Origin: UBA5448 sp045536965
Lineage (GTDB): Bacteria > Bacillota > Clostridia > Oscillospirales > SIG627
Assembly: GCA_045536965.1 (NCBI GenBank)
Contig: JAZSON010000006.1
Span: forward strand, 1 to 7,850
DNA: 7,850 nucleotides
Direction of reading: 5' to 3'
Position 1 is the first letter of the stretch. Each line of letters begins with the position of its first letter. Below are positions 1-6,002 of this stretch, one piece after another. A program made the translations under genes and the position numbers. The notes under the pieces were generated by a model. That model saw only the letters and a list, made by a program, of their open reading frames with translations. It did no database searches and had not been told where the DNA came from.

Positions 1-6
1 CTGTTT

Positions 7-336
7 ATGAGATTATATCGCCCCGTCGGACAAGCAGAATTGGATTTAATCGCCCACACGGATTACAGGGAGTATCCGCCAAGGCTTCCCGAACAGCCTA
101 TTTTCTATCCTGTCCTAAATGAAAAATACGCCCGTGAAATTGCAGAAAAATGGAATAAGACATCTGCTAACTCAGGTTATGCAGGATATGTTACCACATT
201 CGAAATTGACGATGCCTATATTTCTCAATTTGATATTCAAACAGTAGGGGCAAGTTATCACCAAGAATTCTGGATTCCTGCGGAGGATTTGGCGGAATTA
301 AATCGTCATATCATAGGCAAGATTGAAGTCATTTGA
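7..336 (+). CDS. Small conserved protein of unknown function (109 aa)
   Basis: This is a soluble protein of 109 residues with no signal peptide or membrane segment. Its recognisable parts are the opening MRLYRPVG, a proline-rich stretch PPRLPEQPIFYPVLN at about residues 24-38, and a C-terminal segment with VGASYHQEFWIPAEDLAELNRHI at about residues 80-102. From memory this pattern belongs to a family of small bacterial proteins often labelled 'ADP-ribosylation/crystallin J1' in databases. I see no ADP-ribosylglycohydrolase domain or catalytic motif, so I treat that label as a name without demonstrated function. The ATG at 7 fits the family's usual beginning. Only six bases precede it, so its ribosome binding site and promoter lie outside the window and a slightly longer start cannot be excluded. 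The gene converges on the pseudouridine synthase gene and ends at a strong terminator. Confidence 0.7.
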   Translation: MRLYRPVGQAELDLIAHTDYREYPPRLPEQPIFYPVLNEKYAREIAEKWNKTSANSGYAGYVTTFEIDDAYISQFDIQTVGASYHQEFWIPAEDLAELNRHIIGKIEVI

Positions 337-402
337 CTATTCAAGCACCTTTTCGCTTTTCTTACCTACATTTACGCACCGTTATACTGCTCTTTCGCAT
401 GT

Positions 403-441
403 AAAAAACCTCTTTTGTCTACCTGACAAAAGAGGTTTTTT
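403..441. terminator. Bidirectional Rho-independent terminator
   Basis: A perfect 17-bp stem pairs 403-419 with 425-441 around a 5-base loop (TACCT). The core is ACCTCTTTTGTC against GACAAAAGAGGT, with A6 on the left and T6 on the right, so either strand gives a stem followed by a U-tract. It lies between the convergent small + gene and the - strand exporter/pseudouridine synthase operon and can end both transcripts. Confidence 0.9.
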
Positions 442-460
442 ATAATGATATCCGTTCCTT

Positions 461-494
461 AAAGCCCTGATTGTTTTTTGACAATCGGGGCTTT
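461..494 (-). terminator. Second hairpin just after the pseudouridine synthase stop
   Basis: Bases 461-474 pair with 481-494 in a 14-bp stem with one G-U pair and a 6-base loop. It starts six bases past the TAA stop of the - strand gene. The stem has a GC-rich core (AAGCCC with GGGCTT) and ends in U residues, but no long U-tract follows on the - strand. It probably acts as a 3' stabilising hairpin or weak first terminator ahead of the stronger one at 403-441. Confidence 0.6.
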
Positions 495-500
495 TGGAAT

Positions 501-1097
501 TTAATCGATCGTTTGTGCCCAAGCGGGCATGTGGCTAATAGATAGCGTTTTTCCTTTGTATGGAAAAGTGATGCAGCAAGAGTATAAAAATGGGGCGTTC
601 TCGTGATCATGGGCACCGTATTTATGATCTCCGACCAACGGAAATCCTCGGCTTGAAAATTGGACGCGGATCTGATGGCTTCTGCCTGTGTGGAGACGCA
701 CACGAACGAGAGCGGGATCGGTTGAAGTGAGTCTTGTGTACTCAAGGCGTGCGCTTTTTACACCGTTGCGCTGACGGTTTACAACAAAAACTTTATTTTT
801 ACGACTGTCTTTAAATAGGAGATCCTGCCAATCGCCGCTTGCCGGAACATCCCCGTGTACCAGCGCAACGTATTCTTTGATCATTTCATTGTTTTGGATC
901 AAACGAGAAAGTAAGGCGGCGGCAGCTTTGGTTCTGGCATAAATCATAACACCGCCTACGTTTATATCCAGTCTATGTACAGTGAAAATTTGACCACCGA
1001 GTGTTTCGCTCAGTTGATCTGGTAATGCGTGTTCCGCATCTAAACCTATCGGTTTAACGCAGACAACGATTTCGTTGTCCGAAAATAAAATGTCCAT
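501..1097 (-). CDS. RluA-family RNA pseudouridine synthase
   Basis: This 198-residue enzyme should isomerise a specific uridine to pseudouridine in rRNA or tRNA. The catalytic motif is H41-R-L-D44-I-N-V-G-G, with D44 as the nucleophile. It is followed by the family motif KEYVALVHG with Tyr76, and then by RLHTGRSHQIRVQF (about residues 134-147) and GDHKYG (156-161), which are RluA-family signatures. It has no N-terminal S4 RNA-binding domain, and its length is near that of short RluA/TruC-like members rather than RluC/RluD. The motif after HRLD is usually R-x-T-S-G, so INVGG is a variant, but the catalytic residues are intact. The ATG lies 11 bases after the upstream ABC stop. Its site AAGAGGT (1104-1110) overlaps that stop, so the gene is the last of the exporter operon and probably translationally coupled. 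The modified base cannot be deduced. Confidence 0.93.
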   Translation of the reverse strand: MDILFSDNEIVVCVKPIGLDAEHALPDQLSETLGGQIFTVHRLDINVGGVMIYARTKAAAALLSRLIQNNEMIKEYVALVHGDVPASGDWQDLLFKDSRKNKVFVVNRQRNGVKSARLEYTRLTSTDPALVRVRLHTGRSHQIRVQFSSRGFPLVGDHKYGAHDHENAPFLYSCCITFPYKGKTLSISHMPAWAQTID

Positions 1098-1108
1098 ATG
1101 GATACCTC

Positions 1109-2887
1109 TTATGCAAATTGACTTGCATATAGTTTATAATAGGTTCCCTTTGCCGCGAGCAGAGTGTTGTGATCACCCTGTTCAACAATATTACCGCCGT
1201 TGATAACCAAGATATTATCGGCGTTTTGTATAGTTGAAAGGCGGTGCGCTATGACAAAACAAGTCTTGCCTTCCATGAGTTTATGCATGGCGGCTTGCAC
1301 CTTTTGCTCGGTGTGGGTATCTACATTACTGGTAGCCTCGTCGAGAATCAGCATTTCGGTGTTATACAGCATTGCACGAGCGATTGTCAGGAGCTGTTTT
1401 TGTCCTTTGCTGATGTTACCGCCATCATCCGTTATCACTGTGTTGTATCCTTGGGGGAGAGAGGTGATATAATCGTGAATGTGGGCGGCTTTGGCAACCT
1501 GTATGACTTCATCGAGTGTCGCATCTTCTTTGCCGTAGGCAATGTTTTCATAGACACTTCCTTCGAAAAGCCAAGTGTCCTGTAAAACCATGGCAAAACT
1601 ACGACGCAAGCTTTCTCGTTTAATTTTATTGATTTCCTTGCCATCGATCGTACAAGAACCGCTGTCTATATCATAAAAACGCATCAAAAGGTTGATGATT
1701 GTCGTTTTTCCCGCGCCGGTTTCACCGACAATGGCGATGGTTTGTCCTGCTTTGGCTTCCATGGTAAAATTGTGAAGCACCTCGCGTCCGCGAATATAGG
1801 AAAATGAAACATTTTGCATGGCAACGTTGCCTAAAACGTTTGCGAGTTCTACAGCTTCAGGGAGGTCTGCAACCTCTTCTTCTTCGTCTAACATTCTAAA
1901 AATACGTTCCGAGGCGGAGAGGGCGGAATAGAGTTCATTGATAACATTTGCAATTTCGTTGATGGGGCCTGAAAACTTGCGTGAATATAGAATGAAACTG
2001 GAGATTCTGTCAAGTCCCACACTTCCCGCAAAATAAAGGAGTGAACCCACGAGACCTATGATGGCAAGTCCGAGGTTGTTGATAAAGTTGATGACGGGAC
2101 CCATGGTCATACCTAAACTGTCGGCATGAAAATACGCATCGGCGGCACGATGATTGATTTTTTCGAATTTCTTACAGACAGTCTCTTCCTGTGCGTATGC
2201 AACAATGGTTTTTTGTCCACAGAACATTTCTTCCACAAACCCGTTCATAGCGCCATAAGCTACACTGCGTTTAGAATAACGCGGACGTGTTTTCGCGCCC
2301 ATCCATCGGGTGTAGATAATAGCCATCGGAAGTGTAACTAGCATACAGAGTGTGAGGGGGAGAGACAGGGAGAACATCATGATGAGTGAGCCGATGACTG
2401 TGACGATACAAGTGAGTATTTGAACCACATCTGTTGAAAGACAAGTGCAGACCACATCGACATCGTAACTGATGCGGCTGAGAATATCGCCTGCCTGATT
2501 GCGGTCAAAATAACTTACAGGCAATTTCATCATCTTATCAAAGACATCTTTTCGCATGCGGTTGGCTACCTTGCGGCTGACACGCATCATTCCTATATGT
2601 ACAAAAAAGCTGAGGATGGATGCGAAAACGTAAGAAATTAACATTGCAAACGCATAATATCCAACCTTGCCAAAATCTACCTTTCCAACACCTGCATCGG
2701 CTTCGCCGATGGCCATGCCTGCAAATTTTGGGCCAAGTAAATTCAACAGATTGCTTATAAATGCAAATACACATAGGATGAGAACAGTCCATTTAAAAGC
2801 GGCGAGATAAGAAAGGAGTCTGCGCAGTGATTTTTTTGTGTCCTTTGGGCGTTCCTGACTTTTGCCGCGTTCTACGGGTGGTGGCAA
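1109..2887 (-). CDS. ABC exporter half-transporter, subunit with the intact catalytic site
   Basis: This is a 592-residue inner-membrane type IV ABC exporter half: about six membrane helices (roughly 33-55, 77-98, 155-173, 178-195, 266-288, 295-315), then an ATPase domain from about residue 355. The Walker A is GETGAGKTT (388-396), the Q-loop Gln is 436, the Walker B is LILDE with catalytic Glu517, and the switch His is 548. All of these are canonical. The signature motif is N-I-S-K-G-Q (491-496) instead of LSGGQ, and the D-loop is SNVD. With its neighbour this gives one degenerate and one competent ATP site, as in TM287/288 and LmrCD type heterodimers. The start is TTG (2885-2887). It encodes the residue before PPPVERG and has a strong ribosome site six bases away, and the next in-frame Met is residue 58, inside the membrane domain. 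The substrate is unknown; the family includes multidrug and lipid/peptide exporters. Confidence 0.95.
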   Translation of the reverse strand: MPPPVERGKSQERPKDTKKSLRRLLSYLAAFKWTVLILCVFAFISNLLNLLGPKFAGMAIGEADAGVGKVDFGKVGYYAFAMLISYVFASILSFFVHIGMMRVSRKVANRMRKDVFDKMMKLPVSYFDRNQAGDILSRISYDVDVVCTCLSTDVVQILTCIVTVIGSLIMMFSLSLPLTLCMLVTLPMAIIYTRWMGAKTRPRYSKRSVAYGAMNGFVEEMFCGQKTIVAYAQEETVCKKFEKINHRAADAYFHADSLGMTMGPVINFINNLGLAIIGLVGSLLYFAGSVGLDRISSFILYSRKFSGPINEIANVINELYSALSASERIFRMLDEEEEVADLPEAVELANVLGNVAMQNVSFSYIRGREVLHNFTMEAKAGQTIAIVGETGAGKTTIINLLMRFYDIDSGSCTIDGKEINKIKRESLRRSFAMVLQDTWLFEGSVYENIAYGKEDATLDEVIQVAKAAHIHDYITSLPQGYNTVITDDGGNISKGQKQLLTIARAMLYNTEMLILDEATSNVDTHTEQKVQAAMHKLMEGKTCFVIAHRLSTIQNADNILVINGGNIVEQGDHNTLLAAKGTYYKLYASQFA

Positions 2888-2893
2888 TTTTTA

Positions 2894-2900
2894 CACCCCC
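2894..2900 (-). promoter_or_regulatory. Ribosome binding site that supports a TTG start
   Basis: On the - strand the sequence reads GGGGGTG, six bases before the TTG at 2885-2887, and the TGA stop of the upstream ABC gene lies immediately before it. The upstream ABC gene has the same layout (AGAGGTG at 4641-4647, six bases before its ATG). This argues that TTG is the true start and that the two subunits are translated in a coupled way. Confidence 0.75.
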
Positions 2901-4634
2901 TCAATCCAAAGCGCCCATTTGGGCGTGATAAATTTCGCGATAGGTATCACAAGTTTCAAGAAGTTTTTCGTGGGTATCATAGCCTATACAGCGGCCGTTA
3001 TCCAGCACAAGTATGCGGTCCATCCCCATGACTGAACTGATTCTTTGCGCGATCATAATGGTTGCAGATTCTCGATGGCTTTCCATCACCGCTTTGCGCA
3101 GTTTGGCATCGGTTTTGTAATCGAGCGCACTGGAGGCATCGTCCAATATCAATATATCCGGGTTTCCTGCCAAGGCGCGTGCAATTAAAAGTCGCTGTTT
3201 TTGCCCACCCGACAGATTGCCTCCCTTGATATCTGCCATGTGCTTGAATTTGTCATCAAGAGAATCGATAAAGGAAAAAGCTTGAGCATCAACTGCTGCC
3301 TTTTTGATTTCTTCCATGTCGAGATTGCGGCCAAAGGATATATTTTCATATAAAGAATCCATGAAAATAAAATCATTTTGAAACACGACGCCGAAAAGGC
3401 TGTGGAGTTTATCTTTGGGGATGGTTTTTATGTTTTCTCCGTCGATTAAAATCCGTCCGCTATCTACATCATAAAACCGCATTAATAGGTTGATAACCGT
3501 GGTTTTTCCGCATCCTGTCGGCCCTATAATACCGAGAGATTCGCCTTTTTCCAGTGTGAATGTGATGCGATCGAGTGTCATGGGCAGTGTTTGGTTGTCT
3601 AAATGTTTGCTGTGATGATAGACAAAGGATACATCATCAAAGGTGATAAACGGTGTATTCTCTTTTGGTTGCGCGGTGGAAAGCGGGAGTCCTTCATTTG
3701 CATTGAGTACACTTTCGATTCTCCCCGCGGAAGCTGAGGCTTTGCTAATCATCATAAACATTCTGTTGATGGCCATAATGCTTTGCATAACCAGATTAAA
3801 ATAGGTGAGGAAGGCCAAGATGACACCCGGTTTCATCCATCCCTCGTTAACCCGCACGGCACCAACATAGACAACCAAAGTGAGTCCAATGTTTAGACAA
3901 AGCTGCATAAAGGGGCTCGAAATGCCCATGATTGTACTTGTGCGTATGTCGGCATCTGTCATCTCGTTGTTATGTTTTTGAAATCGTTTTTTCTCATATT
4001 CGGATTTTGATAGTGCCTTTACCACGCGAATACCTGTGATGTTTTCACGCATGGTTCGCAAAACCTGATCGAGTTTGGATTGTACATTGCGATATAGGCG
4101 CACACCACGGCGAGATATGGTGAGAACCACCAAAAAAAGGATCGGTACCATGGAACAAAGGATCAGACTCAATGTAAAATCCATGGTCATGGCTAAAAAG
4201 ATACCGCCAACCAAAAGCATAGGCGCGCGAATACAAATGGTTTGCATGGCACGGACGAAATTTTGTACATTATAGCTATCGCTTGTCATGCGGCTTGTGA
4301 TGCTCGGTAAACCGAACTGATCGAATGTTTCGCCAGAGAGATGGATGGTTTTATTAAAGAGATCGCGGCGCAAATCGTAAGAAATGTTGTGGGCGTTGTC
4401 GATGGCGGTTCGGTTTGCCCAAACGTTAAACCAGAGGGCAAGGAGTGCACAAATAAACATAGCGCCGCCCCAACCCCAAACATCACTTTTTTGTCCGTTT
4501 GGTACCACTTCATCTATCATGTGTTCCAAAACGTAGGGGAGGAGAAGCTCGGCGATTGTCGCAAGGAGCTTTATGAAAATACACAATAAAACTGTTTTCG
4601 CATACGTTTTGATATAGCGAAAAATCAATTTCAT
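2901..4634 (-). CDS. ABC exporter half-transporter, subunit with the degenerate catalytic site
   Basis: This is a 577-residue exporter half: about six membrane helices (roughly 12-36, 55-75, 132-152, 155-172, 241-263, 268-290) followed by an ATPase domain from about residue 329. The Walker A is GPTGCGKTT (371-379), the Q-loop Gln is 419, the signature is canonical LSGGQ (474-478) and the D-loop is SALD (502-505). Two catalytic positions are changed. The residue after the Walker B Asp is Asp499 instead of Glu, and the switch His is Gln530 (IAQRISS). These are the substitutions known from the inactive site of heterodimeric exporters such as TM287/288. This subunit therefore supplies the degenerate nucleotide site and lends its normal signature to the partner's active site. 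It is the first of the two exporter genes. Its AGAGGTG site sits six bases before the ATG, and the partner starts 13 bases after its stop. Confidence 0.95.
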   Translation of the reverse strand: MKLIFRYIKTYAKTVLLCIFIKLLATIAELLLPYVLEHMIDEVVPNGQKSDVWGWGGAMFICALLALWFNVWANRTAIDNAHNISYDLRRDLFNKTIHLSGETFDQFGLPSITSRMTSDSYNVQNFVRAMQTICIRAPMLLVGGIFLAMTMDFTLSLILCSMVPILFLVVLTISRRGVRLYRNVQSKLDQVLRTMRENITGIRVVKALSKSEYEKKRFQKHNNEMTDADIRTSTIMGISSPFMQLCLNIGLTLVVYVGAVRVNEGWMKPGVILAFLTYFNLVMQSIMAINRMFMMISKASASAGRIESVLNANEGLPLSTAQPKENTPFITFDDVSFVYHHSKHLDNQTLPMTLDRITFTLEKGESLGIIGPTGCGKTTVINLLMRFYDVDSGRILIDGENIKTIPKDKLHSLFGVVFQNDFIFMDSLYENISFGRNLDMEEIKKAAVDAQAFSFIDSLDDKFKHMADIKGGNLSGGQKQRLLIARALAGNPDILILDDASSALDYKTDAKLRKAVMESHRESATIMIAQRISSVMGMDRILVLDNGRCIGYDTHEKLLETCDTYREIYHAQMGALD

Positions 4635-4660
4635 CCTTTACACCTCTTTAAACATAACGA

Positions 4661-4685
4661 GGAGATACGGACAAACCGTATCTCC
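4661..4685 (-). terminator. Hairpin between the epimerase gene and the exporter operon
   Basis: GGAGATACGG (4661-4670) pairs perfectly with CCGTATCTCC (4676-4685) around the loop ACAAA. On the - strand it starts five bases after the epimerase stop and is followed by a broken T-rich run, then by the first exporter gene's ribosome site. The U-tract is weak, so it may be a partial terminator or attenuator that lets some epimerase transcripts read through into the exporter genes. Complete termination is the alternative. In that case the exporter needs its own promoter, and I could not identify one in the short gap. Confidence 0.6.
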
Positions 4686-4690
4686 CGATT

Positions 4691-5863
4691 TTATTGATTT
4701 AAGAATTCGATTTTCTCTGCGTATTCAATACACATCATGAGGGCGCGGGGGAGATGGAAGGGATCTTTGACAGGAAGTGCAGCGGTAGGGGCGATGTTTC
4801 CATCTTTATCCAGCCAGTTGATAAAGTCACCGAATCCATTGGGATAACGCTCGAATGTATAATCACTTACAATTTCGTGCATATCCAAAAACCAGGAATC
4901 CCTTGTGTGTATATATGCAGACAAGGTGGCGACCATTGTTTCAATTTGTACCCACCAAGGTTTATATGTATTTTTATCCCAGAAGCATGGCTCAATTCCT
5001 TTGGTATCGAAAGCAAGACACAAGCCACCGTTTTCTTTATCCCAACCATACTCAATGTGTTTTTTAATAATATGGCAGCATTTTTTAATTTTCTCTTGGT
5101 CTTTAATATCATTGTATATAGTCAACAAGAACCACATACATTCAATGACATGACCGGGCACGCAGGCTCTTTCCATGGAGGTGTCTTTATATGAGCCGTC
5201 GATGTGTATAAACTCACAAATGATATCACGTTCTTCGTTGTAGAAGCGATTTAAGACTTCATCTGCAAATGCAAGACCCGCTTTGCAAATTTCTTGGTTT
5301 TGAATGGCTTTACCGAAATTATAGTAGAAGTAACTGAAGATCATGTTGATGCCGTGAGTCTGCATTCCCTCCGGAATCACATAGGGAGCGATGCGGTAAG
5401 AACCGGGGGTGGCAAGTCTTTTGCGGGTAGATTCATAAATTTTCAAGCCGATTTCTTTGGCGCGCTCGTTTCCGGTTGCAAGGTAGTATTCGGTCATACC
5501 GGTCAAAACGAATCCATCGACATAGATGCTGATGTCATCATCGAGAACATTGCCGTCGCGATCGTATCTATAATTCCATTTATCGCCTACTTTGTCGGCC
5601 ATTTTAGAAAGATAAGAAAACAGGCCGTCTGCGCGACGAAGATACTTCTCATCTTTTTTGATACGATTGTAAAAGGCGGAAAAAGTCCAAAGGGCTCTAC
5701 CTTGCGACCAAATATAACGATCATAAGATTGGATGGTCTTATCTTCTGCGATACAGTTGATAATTGCTCCGTCATCATCAAATAAATCCAACCAATAAGG
5801 AGCAAACTGGTTTTCCAGAAAATCGAGATATTTTTCTTTGAAAGAAGTGATGTTTTTATTCAT
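4691..5863 (-). CDS. AGE-family sugar 2-epimerase (N-acylglucosamine 2-epimerase-like)
   Basis: This cytosolic protein of 390 residues has the length expected for a single (alpha/alpha)6-barrel epimerase. Family landmarks appear in order: WSQGRALW (52-59, Arg56), GMQTHGINM around His170, PGHVIE with His238 and Glu241, KPWWVQIE (301-308), and DPFHLPRALM with His370 and Arg373. The PGH and FH histidines match the two acid/base histidines of the family. Members interconvert sugars at C2: GlcNAc/ManNAc in renin-binding-type enzymes, or glucose/mannose ends in cellobiose and mannose epimerases. These motifs do not decide between them, and no sialic acid or mannan catabolic gene lies in the window to help. 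The ATG has AGGAG about eight bases upstream and a good promoter 30-60 bases away. The gene diverges from the amidohydrolase gene, which suggests shared regulation. Confidence 0.9.
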   Translation of the reverse strand: MNKNITSFKEKYLDFLENQFAPYWLDLFDDDGAIINCIAEDKTIQSYDRYIWSQGRALWTFSAFYNRIKKDEKYLRRADGLFSYLSKMADKVGDKWNYRYDRDGNVLDDDISIYVDGFVLTGMTEYYLATGNERAKEIGLKIYESTRKRLATPGSYRIAPYVIPEGMQTHGINMIFSYFYYNFGKAIQNQEICKAGLAFADEVLNRFYNEERDIICEFIHIDGSYKDTSMERACVPGHVIECMWFLLTIYNDIKDQEKIKKCCHIIKKHIEYGWDKENGGLCLAFDTKGIEPCFWDKNTYKPWWVQIETMVATLSAYIHTRDSWFLDMHEIVSDYTFERYPNGFGDFINWLDKDGNIAPTAALPVKDPFHLPRALMMCIEYAEKIEFLNQ

Positions 5864-5891
5864 AATCTTTCTCCTAACTTTATTGAAATCA

Positions 5892-5920
5892 ATTATACAA
5901 CATAAGCAAAAAAAAGTAAA
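5892..5920 (-). promoter_or_regulatory. Sigma-A type promoter for the epimerase gene
   Basis: On the - strand the -10 box is a perfect TATAAT (5892-5897) and the -35 box is TTTACT (5915-5920), with a 17-base spacer containing a T8 run. Transcription would start near 5885, which leaves a leader of about 20 bases with the AGGAG site. The -10 is perfect, while the -35 matches consensus at four of six positions. Confidence 0.7.
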
Positions 5921-5935
5921 TGATTAAACGAATAA

Positions 5936-5959
5936 ATTATTTGCAAAATTCCAAATAAT
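5936..5959. promoter_or_regulatory. Inverted repeat over the -35 box, candidate operator
   Basis: ATTATTTG (5936-5943) and CAAATAAT (5952-5959) are exact inverted copies separated by eight bases. Two further pairs match inside the spacer, so 10 of 12 symmetric positions pair. The element covers the -35 hexamer and part of the spacer of the + promoter, which is a usual place for a dimeric repressor to bind. No regulator gene is in the window, so the binding protein is unknown. AT-rich DNA makes chance palindromes more likely. Confidence 0.45.
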
Positions 5960-5969
5960 GTGGTAATAT
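5941..5969 (+). promoter_or_regulatory. Sigma-A type promoter for the amidohydrolase gene
   Basis: The -35 box is TTGCAA (5941-5946), the spacer is 17 bases, and the -10 box is TAATAT (5964-5969), preceded by TGG to give an extended -10. The predicted start is near 5976, with a leader of about 26 bases to the TTG start. Confidence 0.75.
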
Positions 5970-5986
5970 ATTTCCAGAATATACAC

Positions 5987-5993
5987 AAAGGAG
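5987..5993 (+). promoter_or_regulatory. Ribosome binding site that points to a TTG start at 6003
   Basis: AAAGGAG directly abuts an ATG at 5994, leaving no spacing for that ATG to be used. The in-frame TTG at 6003-6005 lies nine bases downstream, a normal distance. The protein therefore most likely begins (M)KQRKYFDL and not MFTLKQRKYF. Confidence 0.7.
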
Positions 5994-6002
5994 ATGTTTA
6001 CA

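Noticed and set aside
440..745. Open frame of 101 codons overlapping the pseudouridine synthase end and the terminator
   Set aside because: It runs through both the catalytic-domain coding region in another frame and the 461-494 hairpin, and lacks a plausible ribosome site.
5294..5785. Long + strand open frame opposite the epimerase gene
   Set aside because: It has no ribosome site or recognisable domain and lies wholly antisense to a gene with clear family motifs.
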